Origin: Lachnospiraceae bacterium
Lineage (GTDB): Bacteria > Bacillota > Clostridia > Lachnospirales > Lachnospiraceae
Direction of reading: 5' to 3'
Assembly (NCBI GenBank): GCA_004556655.1
Contig: SFGF01000045.1
Span: 1-30,224, forward strand
DNA: 30,224 bases
The translations under genes and the position numbers were made by a program. Below the pieces are notes generated by a model, which was not told the origin of the DNA, did not search any database, and saw only the letters and a program-made list of their open reading frames with translations. Positions 14,973 through 24,565 of the stretch are shown here, in pieces. Position 1 is the first letter of the stretch, and each line of letters opens with the position of its first letter.

Positions 14973-17900
14973 TCACTCAATCAGAGGGAACATCTTTTCT
15001 GCCAGCCGTTCCCTTACCAGATATTCATGCATGGCATCCTCCGTCTGCTCATATTGCAGCAGTTTCTGTCCCGCCAGCATCTGATTTAACAATTGATATT
15101 TGGAGTTTCCTTCCTGAGAAGTTTCCTCCAGCATCAAGGTTTTCTCTTCCGTCTCTATGGTTTCTTTCGGTGTTTCTACCGTCAGATAATAACGAAGTGT
15201 CTCGCCATAAAACAGCAGAAATTCTTTAACAAAAATTCCCTGATACATATTTCTCATCGGCTCACTCTTGAACTTTTGACTTGTATCCTTCTCCGTTTCC
15301 AGACAATAGTGAATATTTACTTTTGCATTGGCAGGATATCTTGCCTCCACAAATTGTTTATCATCCAGCTGGTATGGTTTGGTATAACACGATGGCAAAT
15401 TTCGGAAAAATGCGAATCTGAGACCTGTTTCACTGCATTCTTCCAGTATTTTCCGTATCCATGTGTCTTCCTTCTCTGATATGGTCTCTTTTTCAGAATA
15501 ATACTTAAGGAGAGCCAACCGACAAATTCTGTCCACCTCCAGATTTTTCTCAAAGCAGATTTCCAGGCACTGGAAAATATACACATCCGTCTCTTTTTGT
15601 CCCAGGAAATACTCATAGGCCCAGAACGAAAGATATGCCAGTATCACCTGTTGCTTGCCTTTCTGTTGAATATAACTTTTCAAAATTTCGTGTCCCTGTT
15701 TCAGATACACTCTGCCAAACATGGCAAGAAGCATGATTTCTTCTTCCAGCGCATAGGTTTCCAGCTGAAAACCTTTCATCCTCTCCCATAAAAGAGCCAT
15801 CTGTTCTACCGGTCCCAATAAATTGTCACTCAGATACGAAAGAATAATATCATCATATTTCCCTTCTTCAAAAACATGCAGCGACAGATATACAAGCTCC
15901 TCCTGTTCCACAAACTCCATACGCAGGATCATACGACTTGCCAGTTTTACAAGACTCTCAGTCCGTATTCCTTCATATCCATACTCTTTCACAATCTCAA
16001 AGGCCATCTCATACATGCCTTTTTCAATCAGAAGCTCTGCCAGAATCACTTTGTCGACCTTTGCAAATGTCATGTAATCCATTTTTTTCAGATAGCTGTC
16101 CAAAGTATCATCGCCCGCATGCGCTGCATAATATTCCAAAATCTTTTTACAGATACTGTGGCGATACTCCTCACGAAATTCCTGCATCTGCGCAGCATGC
16201 TGATAACATCCCAGATTTCTCACACGAATCTCACTCTTACCACTGCAGACAGCCAATAGAAGCCCCGGAAATGATACATCCAGTGATGCGCATTGTTTCA
16301 CATATTCTTTTTCATCCATCAGTTTCTGAAGATTGTAGTCCACTGTGGATACATATCTTCTTTTCCTGTCATCTTCAAAGAAAATTCTGGCATTCGTATT
16401 GTACAGATTGATATATGCAACTCCGTCGTTGCAGGGGTAAACCTCCTCCTGTTCCAATTCTTCATGACACACGATTACATTTCTTATCTTAGGATCATCA
16501 CAGTAAATCCTGTAAGAAAACATCACTCTTGCAAGCATTTCCCCTGTAGCTTTACTGGTAAGTCCTCCGATACATTCCTGATAAACTGCCGCAAAATCCT
16601 CATTGATTTTTCCGGCTTTCAAAGACTCCATGGCAAATTGCTCCATGGATTTCTTATAATTCTGATATGTGGCTTTATCCACTTCTTTATTTCTGATGAC
16701 ATTGGCATATATCTGAGCTCGTTTTTTGCTGCTGAGTGCATTATTATACACAAAATACATACGGATCACCTGTGGCAGTACATCCGGATATCCTTTCGGC
16801 ATCGTCTCTATATAGTACTCATATAACCTGGTAATCCGAATATCCTGTTCAACAGCCAGCGCATACCATCGAAAATACTTTTTCTTTCCCGGCTGCCCCT
16901 TCATAATATATTTGCAAATGCTGTCTACCAGATTTTTCCCAGGAAATGCTTCATAGCAGCTTACCAAAAGTTCATAAATCATGGGACGATAAGACTTCAC
17001 ATATTCTGACAGATGTCCAATCCGAAGGGTAAGTTCCTCCGTAAGCTTTCCATGCTTTGCAGCAAAATTCAACACCTGAACCATAAACGGTGAAAGCTTT
17101 TTCAAATTATTCTCTTCTTTTTCAATCAACTCATAAGCATCCAGATATAAAAACGGACTGGTACATCCCAGCTGATACAACTCTTCCATCAAATACAGCT
17201 GTTTTGCACTTGATCTACGGTATTCTTCCCCATCCATAAGAACAGACAGAATAATCCTGCTTCCCGGATTCATGCGATGCAAAGTTGCGATCCTCTCACA
17301 CGCCGATGCCCGCTGCTCATCGGTGGCTACCCCCGTTCTCACAGCAAGTGCCAGATATACTGCCTCTTCTTCCATCTGCTCTCTTGAAAATGACAGTTCT
17401 CTAAGCGGCCAGAGTGCAGACATTGCATCAGGAATATTTCCTGTTTGGTAATATACATATGCCTCCATCAGCTGATGTCTTGGGAAATAGCACCCCAGAT
17501 CCTTTAATTCTTTCAACTCATGGAGGGTGAGATCTTTCCATTCTTCCTGGCTGATTTCTCCCAGACGGAACTTTTTATATGCCAGCGCGATCTGCGCCTG
17601 TGCTTTCTTTTCAAATATGTGTGTGCTTATCTGATATTCTGAATTGCCCGATGCCGTCACTTCATAAATCAATGTTCCATACACCGTTTTAATCCGAATC
17701 TGACCGTATTTTTTCCCATGTCCCAGTTTATCTTTCCGAATCAGATATTCCAGCCCATATACACTGCCGATAAAATCTTCCGAAGTGATTACTTTTTTCT
17801 CCACTTCAAGAAAATCTCCTCTGACTTCCACTTCCATCTTGACAAAACCCCAGGTGTTTTTATACAGATAGAGGGAATCCTTCAATGTACTCTCAATTCT

Positions 17901-18542
17901 TTCCCAGTTTTTCCCTTCTTTATCCAAATGGATCTGTACCGGTTCCTTCTTACCTGCACCAATCAAGAATTCTTCCATATGCTGATAAGTTACAGGATTT
18001 TTAGACATTCCCCTGTACAGACTCAGATATTTTCTGTCTGATCCCTGCAGCACTTTCGGAAAGCTTTTACTGGCATACAGCCGAAAAGCCTCTCTGTAAT
18101 CATTCTCTGCCAGCTTTACAAAATCGTTCAGCGTGCGGATTTTTCCCAGAGATGTCTGTATCTGCCCATCCTGTATTGTCAGCTTAACGGGAACCTGGTA
18201 CTCTCCCAGACTGCTGTTGATCGTAATCTCAGCCTGTACCTCATCCCCTGCACTAAGCCCCTTCACATCAATACCGTAAGGAATACATACAGCTGTTCCT
18301 GAAAATTTTTCTTTTGCCAGCAAAAGCCGCCGGTCAGAAGACATAGCCATCCCCTTAATCCGGCGATTGTCCGCCGCTCCTATAAATAATTCTCCCCGAT
18401 AATTCTCCCCTGCTTTTGTCTCAACAGTGATTTCCGTATCAGAGAGGACCAGATTGGGTACTTCATATTCAAATCTTCCGTTTATCAACTGTTCCATTCT
18501 TCTCTTCAAAGTATTCACCTGCTCCTGCTTTCTTTCTGACAT
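14973..18542 (-). CDS. very large helical-repeat protein (DUF5717-like)
   Basis: About 1189 residues, no signal peptide or membrane segment, so probably cytoplasmic. After a charged helix (MSERKQEQVNTLKRRMEQL), residues about 20-150 are beta-rich and Ig-like (FEYEVPNLVLSDTEITVE, then repeated strands ending VPVKLTIQ). A second beta-rich region lies around 230-320. The rest, to the C-terminus, is mostly amphipathic helices rich in Leu, Tyr and Glu, like a TPR or similar alpha-solenoid (for example LEECYQ-type helix pairs around residues 360-1050). I recognise it as DUF5717-like from memory; no function is known. The frame is open to a TTG at 18635, but that has no ribosome binding site; ATG 18542 has only a weak GGAAAAG, so the start is uncertain. 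First gene of the operon. Confidence 0.75.
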   Translation of the reverse strand: MSERKQEQVNTLKRRMEQLINGRFEYEVPNLVLSDTEITVETKAGENYRGELFIGAADNRRIKGMAMSSDRRLLLAKEKFSGTAVCIPYGIDVKGLSAGDEVQAEITINSSLGEYQVPVKLTIQDGQIQTSLGKIRTLNDFVKLAENDYREAFRLYASKSFPKVLQGSDRKYLSLYRGMSKNPVTYQHMEEFLIGAGKKEPVQIHLDKEGKNWERIESTLKDSLYLYKNTWGFVKMEVEVRGDFLEVEKKVITSEDFIGSVYGLEYLIRKDKLGHGKKYGQIRIKTVYGTLIYEVTASGNSEYQISTHIFEKKAQAQIALAYKKFRLGEISQEEWKDLTLHELKELKDLGCYFPRHQLMEAYVYYQTGNIPDAMSALWPLRELSFSREQMEEEAVYLALAVRTGVATDEQRASACERIATLHRMNPGSRIILSVLMDGEEYRRSSAKQLYLMEELYQLGCTSPFLYLDAYELIEKEENNLKKLSPFMVQVLNFAAKHGKLTEELTLRIGHLSEYVKSYRPMIYELLVSCYEAFPGKNLVDSICKYIMKGQPGKKKYFRWYALAVEQDIRITRLYEYYIETMPKGYPDVLPQVIRMYFVYNNALSSKKRAQIYANVIRNKEVDKATYQNYKKSMEQFAMESLKAGKINEDFAAVYQECIGGLTSKATGEMLARVMFSYRIYCDDPKIRNVIVCHEELEQEEVYPCNDGVAYINLYNTNARIFFEDDRKRRYVSTVDYNLQKLMDEKEYVKQCASLDVSFPGLLLAVCSGKSEIRVRNLGCYQHAAQMQEFREEYRHSICKKILEYYAAHAGDDTLDSYLKKMDYMTFAKVDKVILAELLIEKGMYEMAFEIVKEYGYEGIRTESLVKLASRMILRMEFVEQEELVYLSLHVFEEGKYDDIILSYLSDNLLGPVEQMALLWERMKGFQLETYALEEEIMLLAMFGRVYLKQGHEILKSYIQQKGKQQVILAYLSFWAYEYFLGQKETDVYIFQCLEICFEKNLEVDRICRLALLKYYSEKETISEKEDTWIRKILEECSETGLRFAFFRNLPSCYTKPYQLDDKQFVEARYPANAKVNIHYCLETEKDTSQKFKSEPMRNMYQGIFVKEFLLFYGETLRYYLTVETPKETIETEEKTLMLEETSQEGNSKYQLLNQMLAGQKLLQYEQTEDAMHEYLVRERLAEKMFPLIE

Positions 18543-18570
18543 CTTTTCCAACTGAGGCCAAGTACGCCTC

Positions 18571-18598
18571 TTGACTAATTTCCATCTCGCATTATAAT
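18571..18598 (+). promoter_or_regulatory. sigma-A-type promoter of the CobD/HisC-like gene
   Basis: TTGACT (18571-18576) and a perfect TATAAT (18593-18598) are spaced by 16 bases. The predicted start near 18605 leaves a leader of about 97 bases. It is interleaved with the opposite-facing promoter at 18600-18628. Confidence 0.6.
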
Positions 18599-18599
18599 T

Positions 18600-18628
18600 T
18601 ATATAAGATGTAAAACCATATTTCACAA
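18600..18628 (-). promoter_or_regulatory. probable promoter of the DUF5717-like operon
   Basis: Minus-strand TTGTGA (18623-18628) and TATATA (18600-18605) are spaced by 17 bases. The predicted start near 18593 lies about 50 bases before ATG 18542, which supports that start codon over the TTG at 18635. Confidence 0.5.
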
Positions 18629-18701
18629 TACACAAAATTATTTCATGTTAAATTATACACCAACCAAAACATGGATGCAAGGAAAGAGGAGAAGTTACAT
18701 T

Positions 18702-19802
18702 ATGATTAAGCATAAAGATCATTTCCACGGCAGCGACCTGGAAGCAATTGAAAAATATTACCACATAAAAAAAGAGGATATCATCAGCTTCAGTGCCAAT
18801 GTGAATCCTCTTGGAATTTCTTATCGTTTACGCTCCACTCTGGCTGAGAATCTGGATGCCATTACCACTTATCCCGATCGGGAATATACGGCTCTTCGCA
18901 AGTGCATCGCTGAGTATGCTGGAACTCAACCCGAGAATATTATCGTGGGAAATGGTTCCACTGAGCTGATTTCTCTGTTTATTCAAACCCGCCATCCGAA
19001 AAAAGCTTTGATTCTCGGTCCCACCTACTCTGAATACGAACGTGAGATTTCTCTGGGAGGCGGAACCACCCTGTACTACCCACTGAAGGAGGAAAATGGC
19101 TTCCGTATGGACGTTGATGACTTCTGCAGCCATCTTTCAGATCAGCTTGATCTTCTGGTTCTGTGCAATCCGAACAATCCTACCTCTACAGCTATCACCT
19201 GCAGGCAGATGCGTCGTATCCTGGATGCCTGTCTTCAGTATGGAATCTTTGTGATGGTGGATGAAACTTATGTAGAGTTTGCACCTCACGAAAACGAAGT
19301 TACTTCCGTGCCGCTGACCAATTATTATACCAACCTGATCATTTTGCGGGGAACCTCCAAGTTCTTTGCCGCACCCGGTCTCCGTCTGGGCTATGCCATC
19401 ACCGGCAATCAGGATCTGATCAAAGCGATCAATACCCGTAAAAACCCGTGGACCATCAATTCTCTGGCAGAGATTGCCGGACGCCTGATGTTCCCTGATG
19501 AAGAATATATTCAGCTTACACGTGATCTGATCACCTCAGAACGTGATCGGATCTATAAGGAATTGTCCACCTGGGACACTGTCACTGTCTTTGAGCCGAT
19601 GGCAAACTTTATGCTTGTCAAAATACTCCGTCAGGATGTGACCTCACAGGATCTTTTTGATCACTGCATACGCAAGGGTCTGATGATCCGCGACTGCTCA
19701 ACCTTCCCGTTCCTGGACAATCACTTTATCCGCTTCTGCATCATGAAACCAGAGCAGAATGACAGGCTGTTGGAAGCATTCCGGGAATGCCTGAAGAAAT
19801 AG
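18702..19802 (+). CDS. PLP-dependent class I/II aminotransferase, CobD/HisC-like
   Basis: 366 residues, fold-type I PLP enzyme. The N-terminus KDHFHGSDLEAIEKYY followed by ISFSANVNPLGIS is the pattern of L-threonine-O-3-phosphate decarboxylase (CobD; usually HGGN/D...DFSANINPLG) rather than of typical histidinol-phosphate aminotransferase. Core motifs are LCNPNNPTS, MVDETYVEF (Asp that binds the PLP ring nitrogen) and GTSKFFAAPGLRLGY with the Schiff-base lysine at about residue 220. CobD makes aminopropanol phosphate for cobalamin; HisC makes histidinol phosphate. No other cobalamin or histidine genes are nearby, so the actual reaction is open. The ATG at 18702 follows GAGGAG at good spacing; the frame is open from 18645 but lacks such a site. 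Confidence 0.82.
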   Translation: MIKHKDHFHGSDLEAIEKYYHIKKEDIISFSANVNPLGISYRLRSTLAENLDAITTYPDREYTALRKCIAEYAGTQPENIIVGNGSTELISLFIQTRHPKKALILGPTYSEYEREISLGGGTTLYYPLKEENGFRMDVDDFCSHLSDQLDLLVLCNPNNPTSTAITCRQMRRILDACLQYGIFVMVDETYVEFAPHENEVTSVPLTNYYTNLIILRGTSKFFAAPGLRLGYAITGNQDLIKAINTRKNPWTINSLAEIAGRLMFPDEEYIQLTRDLITSERDRIYKELSTWDTVTVFEPMANFMLVKILRQDVTSQDLFDHCIRKGLMIRDCSTFPFLDNHFIRFCIMKPEQNDRLLEAFRECLKK

Positions 19803-19840
19803 GGCATTTTTTATTAAGATTTCTCTATACAAAAAAATTT

Positions 19841-19892
19841 TATCCTCAGACCCCGAATATTTTCAAAAATGGGGTCTGAGGATAGTTTTTTT
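19841..19892. terminator. strong bidirectional terminator between the CobD/HisC-like gene and polC
   Basis: TATCCTCAGACCCC (19841-19854) and GGGGTCTGAGGATA (19871-19884) form a perfect 14-bp stem with a 16-base loop, followed on the plus strand by TTTTTTT (19886-19892). On the minus strand the stem is followed by AAATTTTTTTG, so it also terminates polC transcripts. Outer bases CTATACA and TGTATAG extend the symmetry. Confidence 0.92.
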
Positions 19893-19947
19893 CTGTATAG
19901 ATACTTTGAACATTGAGAATTCCAATTCAAAAAGAATAGCATCTGTA

Positions 19948-22900
19948 TCATTGAAAATCAAACAGCGATATCTGATTCGACTCCGGAATATCTCCAAAGA
20001 TATGCAGATCATCCATAAAATCAATCACATTCTTACTGACCTTTGTTCTCTGTCGGAAATCATCCTTCGACAAGAATTGTCCGTCTCTGGCTGCCAGTAC
20101 CACCGCATCAGCCGCTTTGTCTCCCAGACCTTCGATACTGTCCAGTGCCGGCATCAGTTTTCCATTTACGATCTGGAAACGATGAGCCTGGGCCTTATAC
20201 AGATCTACCTCTGTAAAATCAAATCCCCGGGCATACATTTCCTGTACGATTTTCATGTCTTTCAGGGTATCCTGTTCTTTTTTCGTCAGGGTATCGCTTC
20301 GCTTTTTATAATCCGCCAGATAATATTCCAGCCGGTCTCTTCCCATACACATCAGCTCATAAGAAAATGCCGATGCTCTGATACTGAAATACGCCGCATA
20401 GTATGCCAGCGGATAAAAGATTTTATAATAAGCAATTCGGTAAGCCATCATTACATATGCTGCCGCATGGGCTTTCGGGAACATATACTTGATCTTCTTA
20501 CAGGACCAGATATACCAGTCCGGTACATCATGGGCTTTCATCTCTTCTTCCCACTCCGGTTTCAGACCTTTTCCTTTACGGACACTCTCCATAATCGTAA
20601 AGGACTGCTCACTGTCCAGCCCCTTGTTGATCAGATAGATCATAATATCGTCTCGGGTACAAATTGCCGTGGAAATCGTAGCTTTTCCTTCCTCAATAAG
20701 TGTCTGGGCATTTCCCAGCCACACATCGGTACCATGAGACAATCCCGATATACGAATCAGATCTGAAAATGACGTCGGTTTGGTATCAAGAAGCATCTGA
20801 ATAACAAAATCTGTTCCAAACTCCGGTACTCCCAGACAGCCCAACGGGCATCCACCGATATCTTCCGGTGTAATTCCCAGAGCCTCCGTACTTTTAAACA
20901 ATGACATTACTTCTTTATTATCAAGAGGAATCGTCTGCGCCTCCAGACCTGTCAGATCTTCCAGCATACGGATCATGGTAGGATCATCATGACCCAGTAT
21001 ATCCAATTTCAAAAGATTGGCATCAATGGAATGATAGTCAAAATGGGTAGTTATTATATCCGTATCCGTATCATTCGCCGGATGCTGAACAGGAGTAAAG
21101 GAATTAATGTCTTCACCAAAAGGAAGAACGATAATTCCGCCCGGATGCTGTCCGGTCGTCCTTCGGATACCGGTACATCCCTGCACAATCCGATCAATCT
21201 CGCAATTTCTTTTATGAATTCCTCTTTCTTCGTAATAGTTTTTCACATAACCAAAAGCAGTCTTATCCGCCAGCGTACCGATGGTACCTGCCCGGAATGT
21301 CTGCCCTGCTCCGAAGATAACCTCCGTATATTTATGTGCTTTACTCTGATATTCTCCCGAAAAATTCAAGTCAATATCCGGCTCTTTATTCCCTTTAAAT
21401 CCAAGGAACGTCTCAAATGGAATATCAAATCCCGCTTTCACAAGAGGTGCTCCGCAGTTTGGGCAGACCGCATCCGGCATATCACATCCTGCTCTTCCGG
21501 TATACGCTTTTACTTCAGGGGAATCAAAATCATAATAATGACATTTCTCGCAGTAATAATGGGGACTCAGAGGATTTACTTCTGTGATTCCGGCCATGGT
21601 TGCCACAAAAGAAGATCCTACCGATCCACGGGATCCCACCAGATATCCATCTTCATTGGATTTCCATACCAGTTTCTGAGCAATGATATACATAACCGCA
21701 TAACCATTGGAAATAATAGAATTCAATTCTCTTTCCAGACGGGCCGAAACGATCTCCGGAAGATTCTCCCCATAGATCTCATGGGCACGGTTATAACAGA
21801 TTTCTCTCAGCATATTATCCGAATTTTCAATAACCGGAGGGAACTTTCCATCACGGATCGGGCACACACGATCACACATTTCCACAATCTTATTTGGATT
21901 GGTAATAACGACCTCTTCCGCCTTCTCCGCCCCCAGATATTCAAATTCTTTCAGCATCTCTTCGGTATTCCGCAGATACAGCGGAGCCTGATCATCCGCA
22001 TCGGAAAATCCTTTTCCTGTCATGATAATTCTGCGGTATATCTCATCCTCCGGATCTATAAAATGAACATCACAGGTTGCCACTACCGGTTTATGGAACT
22101 GCTCCCCCAACTTGACAATCCTTCGGTTCAGATCCCGCAGATCTTCTTCCGATGTTACATTATCCCTGTTTTCATCCCGGATCATAAACATATTATTGCC
22201 GATGGGCTGTATCTCCAGATAGTCATAAAATTCCACCAGACGGGCAATCTCCGAATCCGGTGCATCTCCGACAATAGCCTGAAACAGTTCACCGGCCTCG
22301 CAGGCCGAACCGATCATCAGACCCTCCTTATACTGCAGATATACACTTTTGGGAATTCTCGGACGTCTGTTATAATAATCCAGATGAGATTTTGACACCA
22401 GACGATACAAATTTACCCTTCCCACTTCACTGGTAGCAAGAATAATTGCATGATAAGTCGGAAGTTTTTTAATTGTATCCGCAGACATTTTTCCTGCTTC
22501 ATTTAACTGATCGAGATTTGTTATGTCTCTTTCTTTACACATTTTTACAAACTTCACAAAAATCTCAGCCGTACAGGCGGCATCATCCACCGCACGATGA
22601 TGATTCTGCAAAGAAACATTCAAAGCCTTTGCCACTGTATCCAACTTAAACCGATTCAGTCCCGGCAAAAGCATCCTGGCCATTCCGACGGTATCCACAT
22701 ACGTAAATTCCTGCTCAATTCCCATTCTTTTGCAGTTTTCTATGATAAAACTCATATCAAACCCGGCATTGTGGGCTACCATAACGGCTCCTTCCGAAAA
22801 CTTTAAAAACTTAGGCAAAATCTCTTCAATGGTCTCCGCATCCATTACCATACTGTCATTGATACTGGTCAGCTGTTCGATTTTAAACGGAATCGGTACC

Positions 22901-24561
22901 TGTGGATTAACAAACACAGAAAAACGATCTTTAATTTCTCCTTTTTCCACACGGACTGCACCGATCTCAATGATCCGGTTAGATACCGGACTGAAACCGG
23001 TAGTTTCAATATCAAAAACAACATAGGGCTGATCAAGACTCTGCCCCTGGCTGCCTGTTACCATCCCTTTCAAATCATCTACCAGATAGGCTTCCACCCC
23101 ATAAATAACTTTAAAAGGCGGATACACCTTTTTCAGTTCATCTTTGGTCGCTTCCGGATGTTCTTTCTGGTAATTTTTTCTATAATCACTGACAATATCA
23201 TCATACGCATGATTTGCTTCCGGAAATGACTGCACAACACCGTGATCGGTTATGGCAATGGCCGGATGACCCCATTTATACGCTCTTTTTACGAGAACAC
23301 TGGCATCCGTAACCCCATCCATATCACTCATCTTTGTATGGCAATGAAGCTCCACTCTTTTTTCCGGACTATTGTCCATTCGGGTGGTGGTAAAATCAGC
23401 AGTTTTCTTAATACCAGTCAGTGAGCCAATTGTAATCTCATGATCAAACTTATCTATGGTAGTTACGCCTTTCAGCTTCAGAAAAGCTCCTTTTTTCACA
23501 CCCTGGCTGATCTCCGGTACCTGTTCGTTATGAAGAAAAATCTTTACCGTGATGGTATCTGTAAAATCAGTAATATTGAACATATAAATTGTTTTCTCAT
23601 TCCTGATTTCTCTGGCTTCCACCGAAGTCACCTGACCTCTGATGGTTACCTCTCCCATTTCCCCGGCTATAGATTCTATGGTAATGATTTCGTCATCAAA
23701 ATCACGTCCGTATATCACATCCGGATTATCAGAACGCCGAAGTGGTTTCGGTCCTGCGTTGTCACCAAAACGACCTCTCTGAAAGTCTCCTCTCTGACTT
23801 CCTTTTCCACTGTATTTCCTGCTGCCCGCCGACTCGCGGACTGATTTCTTATTTTCTTTTCCTTTACCTGACTCTGCAGCCAACTTTTTATTTTCCGAAA
23901 CTATATTGTCTTCATTTGAATTTACCGCGCTATTTTCCACCAAAGGAACATCTTCACTTTTTTCCATAGAAACTCCAATATTTGAATGAAGCAGAATCTG
24001 TCTTGCTTCTTCCATGATACGAAGCTCACTGTTTCGGCGTACTTTACTCTCCACCGGTTTTCTATAATCCGTATGTATCCGCAGATTGAATCCACAGCGT
24101 TCACAGAATATTTTTTCCAGTATACGCACCAGCTCATTTTCCCGTTCCCTGGCAACCACAGAATCATCCAAAATCATCTCCATAGTCTCCGTTTCCGGGA
24201 AACTAATCTGTGCCGTTGCAAACATATTGTATTCCAACATGCTGTAATGCTTTAGTTCCAGCAAAATACTGGGACGATAAACTTCCAGAAAATTCTCCGG
24301 AGTATATTGACGGGATAAATTAAATTTTTCAATGATTTTTACTTGCAACGGTGCTTCAGAGAAAAATTGCTCCATAATGATATTTTCCAGATGATAGATA
24401 TATTTCTTCTGAATCCACTGATTGCTCATTATATAGACTCTGAGGCAGTCCTTCTTCGGATTGATGGAAACTTTCATAACCTTTACCATCCTGAGAAGCT
24501 GCCCCAGTTCATTTTCCACTTTTAACTGTGGAAATACATCCAGAAATTCTTTTTCTGTCAT
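19948..24561 (-). CDS. polC: DNA polymerase III, alpha subunit, PolC type
   Basis: The 1537-residue replicative polymerase typical of low-GC Gram-positives. In order: N-terminal PolC domains (1 to about 220) and a basic Ser/Lys/Gly-rich linker; an OB-fold (about 290-385, TIRGQVTSVEAREIRNEKT); the first part of a split PHP domain (from about 405, VELHCHTKMSDMDGVTD and AITDHGVVQSF); the inserted DEDDh proofreading exonuclease (about 510-680: VVFDIETTGFSPVSNRIIEI, AHNAGFDMSFI, HHRAVDDAA); the second PHP part; a C4 zinc-binding segment (about 1000-1037, CEKCHYY...CPNCG); and the polymerase core with PDIDLNFSG carrying catalytic aspartates near 1060. Length is close to the B. subtilis enzyme (1437), slightly longer. 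ATG 24561 follows GGGGAAGTG, 4 bases after the ispG stop. Last gene of the thyA operon. Confidence 0.97.
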   Translation of the reverse strand: MTEKEFLDVFPQLKVENELGQLLRMVKVMKVSINPKKDCLRVYIMSNQWIQKKYIYHLENIIMEQFFSEAPLQVKIIEKFNLSRQYTPENFLEVYRPSILLELKHYSMLEYNMFATAQISFPETETMEMILDDSVVARERENELVRILEKIFCERCGFNLRIHTDYRKPVESKVRRNSELRIMEEARQILLHSNIGVSMEKSEDVPLVENSAVNSNEDNIVSENKKLAAESGKGKENKKSVRESAGSRKYSGKGSQRGDFQRGRFGDNAGPKPLRRSDNPDVIYGRDFDDEIITIESIAGEMGEVTIRGQVTSVEAREIRNEKTIYMFNITDFTDTITVKIFLHNEQVPEISQGVKKGAFLKLKGVTTIDKFDHEITIGSLTGIKKTADFTTTRMDNSPEKRVELHCHTKMSDMDGVTDASVLVKRAYKWGHPAIAITDHGVVQSFPEANHAYDDIVSDYRKNYQKEHPEATKDELKKVYPPFKVIYGVEAYLVDDLKGMVTGSQGQSLDQPYVVFDIETTGFSPVSNRIIEIGAVRVEKGEIKDRFSVFVNPQVPIPFKIEQLTSINDSMVMDAETIEEILPKFLKFSEGAVMVAHNAGFDMSFIIENCKRMGIEQEFTYVDTVGMARMLLPGLNRFKLDTVAKALNVSLQNHHRAVDDAACTAEIFVKFVKMCKERDITNLDQLNEAGKMSADTIKKLPTYHAIILATSEVGRVNLYRLVSKSHLDYYNRRPRIPKSVYLQYKEGLMIGSACEAGELFQAIVGDAPDSEIARLVEFYDYLEIQPIGNNMFMIRDENRDNVTSEEDLRDLNRRIVKLGEQFHKPVVATCDVHFIDPEDEIYRRIIMTGKGFSDADDQAPLYLRNTEEMLKEFEYLGAEKAEEVVITNPNKIVEMCDRVCPIRDGKFPPVIENSDNMLREICYNRAHEIYGENLPEIVSARLERELNSIISNGYAVMYIIAQKLVWKSNEDGYLVGSRGSVGSSFVATMAGITEVNPLSPHYYCEKCHYYDFDSPEVKAYTGRAGCDMPDAVCPNCGAPLVKAGFDIPFETFLGFKGNKEPDIDLNFSGEYQSKAHKYTEVIFGAGQTFRAGTIGTLADKTAFGYVKNYYEERGIHKRNCEIDRIVQGCTGIRRTTGQHPGGIIVLPFGEDINSFTPVQHPANDTDTDIITTHFDYHSIDANLLKLDILGHDDPTMIRMLEDLTGLEAQTIPLDNKEVMSLFKSTEALGITPEDIGGCPLGCLGVPEFGTDFVIQMLLDTKPTSFSDLIRISGLSHGTDVWLGNAQTLIEEGKATISTAICTRDDIMIYLINKGLDSEQSFTIMESVRKGKGLKPEWEEEMKAHDVPDWYIWSCKKIKYMFPKAHAAAYVMMAYRIAYYKIFYPLAYYAAYFSIRASAFSYELMCMGRDRLEYYLADYKKRSDTLTKKEQDTLKDMKIVQEMYARGFDFTEVDLYKAQAHRFQIVNGKLMPALDSIEGLGDKAADAVVLAARDGQFLSKDDFRQRTKVSKNVIDFMDDLHIFGDIPESNQISLFDFQ

Positions 24562-24565
24562 ATTT

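Noticed and set aside
18543..18635. N-terminal extension of the DUF5717-like protein to the TTG at 18635
   Set aside because: No Shine-Dalgarno sequence precedes it and it would cover both divergent promoters; ATG 18542 fits better.
20989..22395. 468-codon plus-strand open frame inside polC
   Set aside because: Antisense shadow of a highly conserved gene, with no start signal or known domain.
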